DNA of 64,000 bases from JACVRM01 sp963817375 (GTDB taxonomy: Bacteria; Actinomycetota; Thermoleophilia; Gaiellales; Gaiellaceae): contig CAWFOB010000001.1 of NCBI GenBank assembly GCA_963817375.1, forward strand, positions 496,001 to 560,000. The letters run 5' to 3'. Positions 1 through 8,042 of this stretch are shown here, one piece after another. Under the pieces are notes generated by a model. That model was given only the letters and a program-made list of their open reading frames with translations, was not told the DNA's origin and ran no database searches. A program made the translations under genes and the position numbers. Numbering within the stretch: the first letter of the stretch is position 1; each line of letters starts with the position of its first letter.

Positions 1-579
1 GCGGACGGCGTCCTCGGCATGCGCGACGACCTCGAGCGGGAAGGGAAGCGCGAGGTCGTCCGCCAGGCCCCGCGCCTGCTCCGGGTCGCGGCTCCAGATG
101 CGCGCGTGCTCGAACGAGCGGGCCGCGGCCATGGCGTGCAGGTGGCCGCGCGCCTGGGCGCCGGCGCCGAGCACTCCGACCACGCGGGCGTCGTCGCGGG
201 CCAGCGCCCGGGTCGCGGCGCCGGAGACGGCGGCGGTGCGGATCTCAGTCACGGCGGCGGCGTTGACGACCGCCTCGAGCTCGCCCGTCTCGCCGTTCGA
301 GACGAGCACGGCGCCCTGGTGCGTGTCGAGCCCACGGGCGCGCGGGTTGTCGGGGACGACGTTGATCGCCTTCAGCGCGTAGGTGGGCCGGTCGCCGCCG
401 CGCCACGCCGGCATCAGCCCGATCCCCCCGCCCGAGTCCGGCGGGAACGTGATCGACCGCAGCGGCTGGTAGCCCTCTCCGCGCGCAAGCCGCGCCAGCG
501 TGTCGTGCATCAGGTCGATGCACTCGTCCATCGGCAGCAGCCGGACGACGTCGTCGTAGGTGAGAACGCGGATGCTCAC
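1..579 (-). CDS. Ornithine cyclodeaminase/mu-crystallin family protein (3' end cut by window)
   Basis: This is the N-terminal 193 codons of an NAD(P)-binding ornithine cyclodeaminase/mu-crystallin family protein that runs off the left edge. Residues 138-145 read GAGAQARG, the Rossmann nucleotide-binding loop. The segment TYALKAINV (K70) and TEIRTAAVSG (R114) match the family's substrate-binding Lys and Arg. The family includes ornithine cyclodeaminase, alanine dehydrogenases and ketimine reductases, so the substrate cannot be named. The start is a GTG at 579 that overlaps the stop of the upstream aldo/keto reductase gene by four bases (GTGA), which implies translational coupling at the end of the importer operon. 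Confidence 0.85.
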   Translation of the reverse strand, partial: MSIRVLTYDDVVRLLPMDECIDLMHDTLARLARGEGYQPLRSITFPPDSGGGIGLMPAWRGGDRPTYALKAINVVPDNPRARGLDTHQGAVLVSNGETGELEAVVNAAAVTEIRTAAVSGAATRALARDDARVVGVLGAGAQARGHLHAMAAARSFEHARIWSRDPEQARGLADDLALPFPLEVVAHAEDAVR

Positions 580-1541
580 GGGAAGAGCGACGCTAGCCGG
601 TCCCGCTCGTCCACGCTCAGGTGGACGTCGACCGCGCTGACCGAAGGCCACAGGTGCGCCGGCCGGCGCGGGCCGCACACGAGGGCGGTGACGGTCGGGT
701 GCGACAGCACCCACGCGGTCGCGAGCGTCGACATGTGGATCCCGTGCCGCTCGGCTTCCGCCGCCAGGGCCTCGAGGCCGTCGTAGACCGCATCGGTCTG
801 CAGGTGCTCGTACGGCCCCGGCCGCATCGTCATCCGCGAGCCCTGGGGATGCGGCTGGTCGCGCGTGTACTTGCCGGTCAGCCAGCCGCCCGCCAGCGGG
901 CTGAACGGCGTGAAGCCCAGCCCGTGCTCGGCGCAGAACGGGAGCACGCCGTCCTCTGCCTCCCGGCCGAGCATCGAGTACGAGTTCTGCACCCACTCGA
1001 AGCGCGCCAGGCCGTCCCGCTCGGAGATCTCGAGTGCCTCCTCGAGGTAGGCACGGTCGACGTTCGACGCGCCGATCGAGCCGACGAGGCCCTCGCGCAC
1101 GAGCTCGTCGAGCACCCGCATCGTCTCCGCGATAGGTGTCTCCGGGTCGGGCTCGTGCACCAGGTACATGTCCACGCGGTCGACGCCGAGCCGCTCGAGG
1201 GAGCTGCGGATCTGCCGGCGGATGCGGTCCGGTGCGAGGCCCGTGTCGCCCGGCTCGCCTGCCGTCGAGTGGAACACCTTCGTCGAAAGCGTGACCGGGT
1301 GCCCGGTGCGCGCGACCCAGCGGCCGAGCCACGTCTCGCTGCGCCAGCCGCCGTACGCGTCGGCGGTGTCGTAGGTGGTGATGCCTGCCGACCAGGCGGC
1401 GTCGAGGATGGCCTCCGCCTCGTCCTCGCTCTCGCCCTGCCCGAAGAACTCGGGCGCCGAGCCGATGCCGCCGAAGTTGCCGCAGCCGAGGATGACGCGC
1501 GAGACCTCGATGCCCGTGCCGCCGAGCGCGCGCCGTTCCAT
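576..1541 (-). CDS. Aldo/keto reductase
   Basis: This encodes a 321-residue NAD(P)H-dependent aldo/keto reductase of the YghZ/Tas-like type. The barrel starts at MERRALGGTGIEVS. The catalytic tetrad is visible as Asp and Tyr in TYDTADAYGG, Lys in LSTKVF and His in MYLVHEPD. It reduces carbonyls on small molecules; the substrate is unknown. The ATG at 1541 shares one base with the stop codon expected for the upstream binding protein (TGATG). As sequenced, the two genes read as one continuous 658-codon frame, because a 5-C run at 1583-1587 puts the binding-protein tail into the reductase frame. I regard them as separate genes. It overlaps the next gene by four bases. Confidence 0.9.
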   Translation of the reverse strand: MERRALGGTGIEVSRVILGCGNFGGIGSAPEFFGQGESEDEAEAILDAAWSAGITTYDTADAYGGWRSETWLGRWVARTGHPVTLSTKVFHSTAGEPGDTGLAPDRIRRQIRSSLERLGVDRVDMYLVHEPDPETPIAETMRVLDELVREGLVGSIGASNVDRAYLEEALEISERDGLARFEWVQNSYSMLGREAEDGVLPFCAEHGLGFTPFSPLAGGWLTGKYTRDQPHPQGSRMTMRPGPYEHLQTDAVYDGLEALAAEAERHGIHMSTLATAWVLSHPTVTALVCGPRRPAHLWPSVSAVDVHLSVDERDRLASLFP

Positions 1542-2534
1542 CACGGGCGCTCCGGCCGGCCGCCGTGGACGAGGTCGAGGTGCCCCCTTCGCGACCTGGA
1601 CGACCGCGACGTCCGCGCGCGGCTGGTGCGAGCCGTTGTCGGGGAAGTCGAGCGTGCCGCCGGCGCCGCCGACGCTCAGGCCCGGCAGCACCGCCACGAC
1701 TGCGCGCGGGTCGGTCGACTTCGCCTTGTCGACGGCGTCGTCCACGACCCGGATCCCGTTGTAGCCCAGCTGCACCTCGCTCCCGTCGGGCCGTGAACCG
1801 TACGCGAGCCGGTAGCGCTCGTAGACCTCGTCCAGCTTCGTCCCCGGCACCGGGTAGCCGAAGGTCGCGTAGATCGTGCCTTCCGCGCGCGATCCGGCGG
1901 CTTTCCGCCCCCGCGCCGAGTCAAGCCGGTCGAGCCCGGCGACTGCGGAGCCTGCCCGAAGCCGGACGACCGTCGCCCACCCTTGCCCGGTAACGATCAG
2001 CCGGCCCGGCGGCCCGACGACCGCGACCCCCCAGGCCTTCACGGCCCGCCGGAATGCGGCCATGTCCTCCGTCCCCCAAAATTCGACGCGGCTCACGCCG
2101 CGGTCGCGCAGCGCCGCGAAGAGGGCGTCCGCGCGGTCGTCAAGGCTCGGTCCCACTGGCCAGGCGCCATGGGGCGGGCGTTCGCTGCAGGTTGCAAGCT
2201 CGAGCACGCGGCTCCCCGCCAGCGCGGCCTGCGCGCGCGCCTGGTCGTCGCCGTTGCACGGAAGCAGCACCACGCGGGCGCCGCCGCGGACGAGCGCGGC
2301 CGCGTCCGGCGCCGTGAGGAGCCGCAGGCGCACCTTGCCGTCGATGCCGCCGACGTTGTTCACCTCCCCCACGCCGATGCGCGCCCCGCGCGCGATGACG
2401 CGGTCGCGGGCCGAGGCGACGACGGCGCCGACGACCAGCGTCCCGGGCCGTAGCTTCGGCTTCGGCGAGGACGACGAGCCGCCGCACGCCGCGGCCCCGA
2501 GCGCGAGCACCGCCGCCAGGAGAACGGCCCTCAC
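1541..2534 (-). CDS. Periplasmic-binding-protein-like lipoprotein, LivJ/K fold (one frameshift near C terminus)
   Basis: This is an exported solute-binding protein of the branched-chain amino acid (LivJ/LivK, Peripla_BP_6) type. The hydrophobic leader VRAVLLAAVLALGAAAC ends in a lipobox-like AAAC, so a lipoprotein is likely. Typical segments follow: GARIGVGEVNNVGGIDG, and a C-terminal half with EVQLGYNGIRVVDDAV. The GTG at 2534 overlaps the upstream permease stop by four bases and is preferred to the ATG at 2552. Removing one C from the run at 1583-1587 changes the tail to QVAKGHLDLVHGGRPERP followed by a TGA that touches the next ATG. This is the second binding protein of the operon and is clearly diverged from the one at 5926-7107. 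Confidence 0.75.
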
Positions 2535-3547
2535 CGCCGCCGCTGCAGCCATGCGAGCGAGAACTCGCGGCCGCCGGTGATCCCGGACGGGCGCAGGATG
2601 AGCACGAGCGCCATGATCGCGCCGAGGAAGATCAGGCGGGTCCCCTGCGGGACGTCGACCGTGACGCCGATCACCTTGATGCCGTCCTCGGCCTTGCTCA
2701 GGAACGAGTCGAGCCCGCTGACGGCCAGGGCCCCGACGACCGCGCCCCAGAGGCTCGTCATCCCGCCGACGACGAGCATCGCCAGGGTCAGGAACGTCAG
2801 GTCGAGATACACGTCGTTCGCATTGATGAACCCGAGGAAATGCACGTACAGCCCACCGGCGAAGCCCGAGAGCGCGCCGGAAAGCGTGAACGACCAGAGC
2901 CGCTGCCGATGCACATCCACACCGATCCCGCGCGCCGCGGCAGCGTCCTCGCGGCTGGCGCGGAGCAGGCGTCCGAGCGGGCTGCGCTGGTAGCCGTACG
3001 CGACCACGATCACGATCACGGCCCCGATCGTCGCCTGGAACGGGCCGGTCGTCTCGGGCACGCCGGTCAGCGTCCCGAGCCCGGGGCCGATGCCGGTCCA
3101 GTTGCTGAGCAGGTTGTGCGTGATCGCGAGGACGGCGAACGTCGCGATGCCGGCGGCGAGCCCGGAGAGGCGCATGAGCGGCAGCCCGACGAGCAGCGCG
3201 AACACGCCGCCGGCGACGGCGGCGAGGAGAAGCGACGTCGCGCCGCCGACTGTGTGATCGCGCAGGAGCGGGTACACGTCAGGGAGCGCCCCCTGCTTCT
3301 GCTCGAGCGGCACGGTGAGCAGCCCGGCCGTGAACGCGCCGACGGCGACGAAGCTGATGTGGCCGAACGACAGGACGCCCGAGTTGCCGACGAAGACGTA
3401 GAGCGCGACGACGATCGCCACGGACGTGATCGCGTTCAGCCAGTAGATCTGGTTCTCGGGGGAGGCGTTGCCCGCGCCAATGCCGACGACGGCGACGAGC
3501 GCGCACGGTACGGCGAGCTGCAGGGCGGGCCCTGAGACGCGGCTCAC
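2531..3547 (-). CDS. livM: Branched-chain amino acid ABC transporter permease (LivM type)
   Basis: This 338-residue integral membrane permease has the LivM profile. About eight to ten hydrophobic segments span it, with the conserved VGNSGVLSFGHISFVAVGAF block near residue 55, the RLSGLAAGIATFA segment, and the cytoplasmic EAA-like loop around SREDAAAARGIGVD that docks to the ATPases. With the adjacent LivH-type protein it would form the membrane channel of a HAAT-family importer for amino acids or related organic acids. The GTG start at 3547 overlaps the livH stop by four bases, and its own stop overlaps the following binding-protein start. Confidence 0.92.
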   Translation of the reverse strand: MSRVSGPALQLAVPCALVAVVGIGAGNASPENQIYWLNAITSVAIVVALYVFVGNSGVLSFGHISFVAVGAFTAGLLTVPLEQKQGALPDVYPLLRDHTVGGATSLLLAAVAGGVFALLVGLPLMRLSGLAAGIATFAVLAITHNLLSNWTGIGPGLGTLTGVPETTGPFQATIGAVIVIVVAYGYQRSPLGRLLRASREDAAAARGIGVDVHRQRLWSFTLSGALSGFAGGLYVHFLGFINANDVYLDLTFLTLAMLVVGGMTSLWGAVVGALAVSGLDSFLSKAEDGIKVIGVTVDVPQGTRLIFLGAIMALVLILRPSGITGGREFSLAWLQRRR

Positions 3548-4452
3548 ACGCGCTCCACGCTCGCCTGGCGGCCCCAGGTGAACAGGCCGTCCGGGCGGAG
3601 CAGCAGGACGATGATCACGAGCGTGAAGACGGCCGTCGGCAGGTAGACCGTCTTCTCGGTCGGCAGCGCGCCGCTGATGATCCCGGTGGCGAAGCCGATC
3701 GCGAAGCCGCCAAGCGTCGCCGTCCAGAGCCGGTTCATCCCGCCGACGACGACACCGACGAGGACGACGATCGTCTCGTTGAGCGCGAAGTCCGGAGAGA
3801 CGAACGGGTTCTGAACGGTCATGAGCACTGCGACCGTCGCCGCGACGAGCGCCGAGAGGAACACCGCGAACCCGATGACGCGGTTCGCGCGCACGCCGAG
3901 GAGCCGCGCCGTCGGGAAGTCAGTTGCGGCCGCGCGCATGTGCAGGCCGATCGTCGTGCGCTTCAGCAGCAGCGCGAGCGCCAGCAGGATCCCGACGGTC
4001 ACCCCGACGGCGACGAAGGTGACCTTGTGCACGTCGACGCCGCGGATCGTGATCACCTGGTTGAGCGGCGCGACCGACGACGCGGTCTCGCCGATGAAGT
4101 TGTCGCGCAGGTCGATCAGCAGCGCGATCGCCTGGAGCATGAACGCGATCGCGAACGTCGTGACGAGCATCACCGCCGGCGACTGCCCGCGCAGCGGGCG
4201 GAACACGACCCTGTCCATCGCCATCGAAAGCGCAATGACGACGGCGAAGCAGAGCAGGACGCTCCAGACCACCGGCCAGGTGCTCGTGTACGCCAACGTG
4301 TACGCGCCCGCCATGATCAGCTGGCCGTAGGCGAAGTTGATCAGCCGCAGAACGCCGAAGACGAGGCCGATGCCGAGCGCCATCAGCGCGTAGATGGAGC
4401 CCAGGCTGATTGCGTCGACGACGGTCGGGGCGTCGATGAAGCCGAGCATCAT
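3544..4452 (-). CDS. livH: Branched-chain amino acid ABC transporter permease (LivH type)
   Basis: This is a LivH-type permease of about 302 residues. It begins MMLGFIDAPTVVDAISLGSIYALMALGIGLVFGV, with the conserved INFAYGQLIMAGAY segment after it and the EAA-like loop RAAATDFPTARLLGVRANRV. The reading frame stays open further upstream, but the ATG at 4452 overlaps the livF stop (ATGA) and is the natural start. Partners are livM downstream and the two ATPases upstream. It carries no substrate information itself. Confidence 0.92.
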   Translation of the reverse strand: MMLGFIDAPTVVDAISLGSIYALMALGIGLVFGVLRLINFAYGQLIMAGAYTLAYTSTWPVVWSVLLCFAVVIALSMAMDRVVFRPLRGQSPAVMLVTTFAIAFMLQAIALLIDLRDNFIGETASSVAPLNQVITIRGVDVHKVTFVAVGVTVGILLALALLLKRTTIGLHMRAAATDFPTARLLGVRANRVIGFAVFLSALVAATVAVLMTVQNPFVSPDFALNETIVVLVGVVVGGMNRLWTATLGGFAIGFATGIISGALPTEKTVYLPTAVFTLVIIVLLLRPDGLFTWGRQASVERV

Positions 4453-5150
4453 CCGCTCAGGTAGGCGGCGATGAGCTTCTCCGTGTCGCCGGCGTCGGCG
4501 GGACCAAGGGTCATGCGCAGCTCGCCGCCCACGAGGACGTGCGTCCGCTCGCACGCGGCGACCGTGCGCTGCGCGCGCTGCTCGACGAGCAGGATCGCCA
4601 CGCCCCGGTCGCGGATGCGGCCGAGCGCCTCGAAGACGGCGTCGACGACGAGCGGCGCAAGCCCGAGCGAGGGCTCGTCGAGGAGCAGCACGGTCGGCCG
4701 CGCGAGCAGCGCCCGCGCGATGGCGAGCTGCTGCTGCTCGCCGCCCGACAGGAGGCCGCCGCTGCGGCCGCGGAACTCGCGCAGCCGCGGGAAGAGCTCG
4801 TACGCCTCATCGAGCGCGTGGCGCCCGCTGCTTTCGCGCCGGGCAGCGAGGCCCAGCTTGAGGTTCTCCTCGACGGAGAAGTCGGCGAAGATCCGCCGAC
4901 CCTCCGGCACGAGCGCGATCCCCGCACGCGCGATCGCCTCCGGCGGGCTACCGCGCAGCGAGCGGCCGTCGAGCGTGACGTCGCCGGCGTGTGCGGGCAG
5001 GAGCCCACTGACGGCGTGCAGCGTCGTCGACTTGCCGGCGCCGTTCGGCCCGATCAGGCCGACGAGCTCGCCCTTGCCGACGCGAAGCGTCAGGTCGCGG
5101 ACGGCGGACACGGCGCCGTAGCGCACCTCGAGGTTGCTGATCTCGAGCAC
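4449..5150 (-). CDS. livF: Branched-chain amino acid ABC transporter ATP-binding protein (LivF type)
   Basis: This is a 233-residue ABC ATPase. Walker A is GPNGAGKST near residue 35, the signature is LSGGEQQQLAIARAL, Walker B is VLLLDEPSLGL, and the switch His is replaced by Gln in LLVEQ, which is usual for LivF. The SLGLAPLVVDAVFEAL stretch after Walker B is characteristic of LivF rather than LivG. The start is GTG at 5150, one base after the livG stop. It energises the importer with LivG. Confidence 0.93.
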   Translation of the reverse strand: MLEISNLEVRYGAVSAVRDLTLRVGKGELVGLIGPNGAGKSTTLHAVSGLLPAHAGDVTLDGRSLRGSPPEAIARAGIALVPEGRRIFADFSVEENLKLGLAARRESSGRHALDEAYELFPRLREFRGRSGGLLSGGEQQQLAIARALLARPTVLLLDEPSLGLAPLVVDAVFEALGRIRDRGVAILLVEQRAQRTVAACERTHVLVGGELRMTLGPADAGDTEKLIAAYLSG

Positions 5151-5151
5151 G

Positions 5152-5919
5152 TCAGGCGACCGCCGTCTCGCCGAGGTAGGCGGCGGCGACGTCGAGGTTG
5201 CCGCGGATCTCGGTGGGCGTGCCCTCCGCGAGCGTACGGCCCTGATCGAGCACCTGGATGCGGTCGCAGACCTCCATGACCAGCGCCATGTTGTGGTCGA
5301 TCAGGAGCACGCCGGCCCCGTGGTCGTCCCGCACGGAACGCAGGACGGCGGCGAACTCGGGCACCTCGGCCTCGGGCAGCCCCGCCGCCGGCTCGTCCAT
5401 GAGCAGGAACCGCGGCTCGGTTGCGAGCGCCCGCGCAACGCCGAGCCGCCGCTCGTCGCCGTGAGCGAGGGTCGCGGCGGGATGGCCCGCGATGTGCCGC
5501 AGCCCGAGCAGCCCCAGCAGCTCGTCCGCACGGCGGCGCGCGCCGCGCGGCCCCGCGCCGACGCCGAGCGCGGCCACCTCGACGTTCTCGCGCACCGACA
5601 TCGTCCGAAACGAGCGGCTGTGCTGGAACGTGCGCGTGACGCCCGCGCGCGCCCGTCGATGCGCGCTCCAGCGGGTGATGCTGCGGCCGCCCAGCTCGAC
5701 GCCGCCGCGGGTCGGCCGGTCGAAACCGGTCAGCACGTTGACGAGCGTCGACTTCCCGGCCCCGTTTGGGCCGATCAAACCGACGACCTCGTGGCGATGG
5801 AGCTCGAGCGTGACGTCTTGCAGGGCGACGACGCCGGCGAACGACCGGGAAACGGAGGAGGCCCGAAGTGTGTCTCCGGGCCTCCTCTCCGCCTGTGGGG
5901 CGACTGCCTGCTCCGTCAA
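5152..5919 (-). CDS. livG: Branched-chain amino acid ABC transporter ATP-binding protein (LivG type)
   Basis: This is a 255-residue ABC ATPase. Walker A is GPNGAGKSTLVNVLTGF, the signature region is a divergent LAHGDERRLGVARAL (LivG proteins commonly have LxYGxQRRLEIARAL), Walker B is FLLMDEPAAGL, and the switch His is in LLIDHNMALV. TRTFQHSRSF is the LivG Q-loop. The C terminus YLGE is also typical. The start appears to be TTG at 5919, six bases after the binding-protein stop. Confidence 0.92.
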   Translation of the reverse strand: MTEQAVAPQAERRPGDTLRASSVSRSFAGVVALQDVTLELHRHEVVGLIGPNGAGKSTLVNVLTGFDRPTRGGVELGGRSITRWSAHRRARAGVTRTFQHSRSFRTMSVRENVEVAALGVGAGPRGARRRADELLGLLGLRHIAGHPAATLAHGDERRLGVARALATEPRFLLMDEPAAGLPEAEVPEFAAVLRSVRDDHGAGVLLIDHNMALVMEVCDRIQVLDQGRTLAEGTPTEIRGNLDVAAAYLGETAVA

Positions 5920-5925
5920 GCGCGC

Positions 5926-7107
5926 CTAGAGCGTCGGGACGACCTTCGCTTTGACGAGCCCGACGAGGTGCGCCACGTTGTTCTGGATCTTGATCACGCG
6001 GTACTGCCGCCCGTGGACGGTGTGCAGCGTCTTCGAGAAGCTGATCTTCCCCGAGATCGTGGGGACGTCCTTGAACTTCTCGAGCTGCGTGGCGAGCACC
6101 GATCCGGTGGTCGAGCCGCCGGCCCGCTTGATCGCGGTGACGACGCCGTCGACCGCGGAGACGCCGCCGACGAAGCCGCCGGTGCCCGCGTGGATCGCCT
6201 TGGCGTACTTGTTGATCGCCGCGTTCGGGTCATCCCCGAACACCGACCCGAACGTGACGCAGTAGTAGTTCGTCACCTTCGGGCTCTTCGGCGCCCAGTA
6301 CGTGCCGTCGCCGGCCCACGAGTTGAGGATCGGCGTCTGGTTCCCGAGCGTGCGGAAGCCGGTGGCGAACGCCGGCAGCTCGGCGAACGCCGTCGCCGTG
6401 ACGTAGACGTCGGCCTTCTTGGAGGCCAGGCGCGTGACCGCGGTGCTCACGGGCGCGCCGCCGAAGCTCGCGTAGCTCTCCTTGTCGACCACCTTCCCGC
6501 CGAGCTGCGTGAACCGCTTCTCGAACGCTTCCGTGACGTTCCGGAAGTAGATGAGCGCCGTGTTGGTGCCAATCCCGGCCGTCTTCCACCCGCGACCCCA
6601 CGCGTACTGGGCCATCGCCGACCCCTCGTCCTGGGCGGCATTGCCGAAGCTGAAGGCCAGCCTGCCCTTCGGGCCGAAGCGCTTCGGACCCATCTGGTCC
6701 GTGCCGATGCACGGAGCGATCGTCAGCAGCCCACGGTTGATGGACTCCTGCACGACGGGCGCGGCCAGCTCGACGTCGCATGTCGTGAAGATGACCTGCG
6801 GGTTCTTGGCGAGCAGCTGCCGGGCGCACGCCTTGGCGCGCGGCGCGCTGTTCCCCTGCGTGTCGCAGGTGACGATCTGCAGCGGGCGTCCGTTCACGCC
6901 GCCCTTGTTGTTGATCTCCTTCACGCGAATCTGCGCTGCGGCGAGCGCCGGCCCATCGAACGGGGCCATGTCGCCCTTCGTGTCGTACGCCCAGCCGATC
7001 GTGATCGGCGTCGCATTGCGGGCGGCGCTGACGTTCGTCGCAACCACGACGCTTACCAGCACTGCCAGCACGCCGACAAGCGCGGCGACGGTCCTACTTC
7101 TACCCAT
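5926..7107 (-). CDS. Branched-chain amino acid-type ABC transporter substrate-binding protein (LivJ/K)
   Basis: This 393-residue secreted binding protein heads the importer operon. A Sec signal (MGRSRTVAALVGVLAVLVSVVVA, cleaved near NVSA-A) precedes a Peripla_BP_6 domain beginning ITIGWAYDTKGDMAPFDGP. Typical elements include KEINNKGGVNGRPLQIV and the C-terminal GKISFSKTLHTVHGRQYRVIKIQ. There is no lipobox Cys, unlike the second binding protein. The start at 7107 is set by a strong GGAGGG Shine-Dalgarno four bases upstream. A candidate promoter lies at 7153-7182. The ligand cannot be inferred; this family also binds amides, aromatic acids and ureas. Confidence 0.9.
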   Translation of the reverse strand: MGRSRTVAALVGVLAVLVSVVVATNVSAARNATPITIGWAYDTKGDMAPFDGPALAAAQIRVKEINNKGGVNGRPLQIVTCDTQGNSAPRAKACARQLLAKNPQVIFTTCDVELAAPVVQESINRGLLTIAPCIGTDQMGPKRFGPKGRLAFSFGNAAQDEGSAMAQYAWGRGWKTAGIGTNTALIYFRNVTEAFEKRFTQLGGKVVDKESYASFGGAPVSTAVTRLASKKADVYVTATAFAELPAFATGFRTLGNQTPILNSWAGDGTYWAPKSPKVTNYYCVTFGSVFGDDPNAAINKYAKAIHAGTGGFVGGVSAVDGVVTAIKRAGGSTTGSVLATQLEKFKDVPTISGKISFSKTLHTVHGRQYRVIKIQNNVAHLVGLVKAKVVPTL

Positions 7108-7152
7108 GCAACCCTCCTCGGTTTCCGGTGGCCTGACCGGGGTCTGGCCGCT

Positions 7153-7182
7153 ATTAGATTTCATGCGGTTCGCGCAGGTCAA
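7153..7182 (-). promoter_or_regulatory. Candidate sigma70-type promoter of the ABC importer operon
   Basis: On the minus strand TTGACC (7182-7177) is followed after 18 bases by TCTAAT (7158-7153). The predicted start of transcription would be about 40 bases before the binding-protein ATG, leaving room for its GGAGGG ribosome-binding site. The -35 box overlaps the stop codon of the upstream isomerase-like gene. So the importer can be transcribed on its own even though the genes before it point the same way. Confidence 0.5.
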
Positions 7183-8042
7183 GTCGAGTTTCTGCTTGCC
7201 CAGCACCGCCTGAACGCCGCCTCGGCGCGCCGTGCCAGCTCGGGGCCTGGAACCGCCCAGAGCGAGTCGGGATACCGGTCGCCGAATGTGCCGTCGTCGG
7301 AGAAGATCTCCACGTCGTACGGCCCGCGCCAGCCGGCCGATTCGATCGCGGCGAGCATGCGCGGGATATCGCCGACGCCGTCGCCGGGCAGGATGCGGTC
7401 GAGCCACCCGCGCGTCGGCTCCCGGTAGTCGCACACGTGCACCCCGACGATGCGATCGGCGACGGCCGCGAGCTCGGCCTCGTAGTCCGTGTTCCAGAGA
7501 TGCCAGGTGTCGACGATGATGCCGATCGCCGGATGCGCGGCCTCGTCCAGGAGGGCGGCGGCCTCGGCCAGCGTCGAGACGATCGACCAGTCCTCCGCGC
7601 CGAGCCGCTGGTACGGCTCGACCGCTATCCGGACGCCGGCCCGCTCCGCCTCGTCCCCCAGCGTGCGCAGGCCGTCGACCACGATGCTGCGGGCGTCGTC
7701 GCGCCCGCCGGCCGGCCCGGTGAGCAGCACGAGACAGTCCGGCTCGAACGGCGCGATCCGCCGGATCCAGCCGCGGTAGGCCTCCACGCGCTCCTCGGGC
7801 GTCTCGGGCCCCGGGAGCAGCGGCAGCGGCAGGATGGACGGGACGGCGCCGACGCAGTTCGTCACCTCGAGCCCGCTCTGCCGCACGCGTGCGAGCGTCT
7901 CGGCGTCGTCGCGCTCGGGGAACTTGATCTCCCAGAGCCCGATCCCGTCCGCGCCCGCCGCGCGGTAGCTCGTCAGGTCGTCGTCGAAGGGCTGCGGGAG
8001 CGTCGAGATCTGCGAGAGCGAGAACGGCGGGTCAGAGGCCAA
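7179..8042 (-). CDS. Sugar phosphate isomerase/epimerase-like TIM-barrel protein
   Basis: This 287-residue xylose-isomerase-like TIM barrel (AP_endonuc_2 fold) shows putative metal-binding positions in IAVEPYQ (Glu), IIVDTWHLWNTD (Asp/His), VHVCDYREPTRGW (His) and YDVEIFSDD (Glu). Proteins of this fold are isomerases, epimerases or dehydratases of sugars and cyclitols; the substrate is not recognisable. The start is taken as TTG at 8042, overlapping the previous gene by 11 bases. It lies between an FAD oxidoreductase and the importer, so a role in catabolism of the imported compound is possible but is inference only. Confidence 0.8.
   Translation of the reverse strand: MASDPPFSLSQISTLPQPFDDDLTSYRAAGADGIGLWEIKFPERDDAETLARVRQSGLEVTNCVGAVPSILPLPLLPGPETPEERVEAYRGWIRRIAPFEPDCLVLLTGPAGGRDDARSIVVDGLRTLGDEAERAGVRIAVEPYQRLGAEDWSIVSTLAEAAALLDEAAHPAIGIIVDTWHLWNTDYEAELAAVADRIVGVHVCDYREPTRGWLDRILPGDGVGDIPRMLAAIESAGWRGPYDVEIFSDDGTFGDRYPDSLWAVPGPELARRAEAAFRRCWASRNST

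Noticed and set aside
576..2552. A natural fusion of binding protein and aldo/keto reductase
   Set aside because: One base in a 5-C run explains it and restores a stop/start overlap like those of the neighbouring genes.
5134..7428. A 764-codon plus-strand open frame opposite the Liv importer genes
   Set aside because: Antisense shadow of livG and the binding protein; composition is the usual GC-driven Arg/Asp/Val mix and no motif is present.
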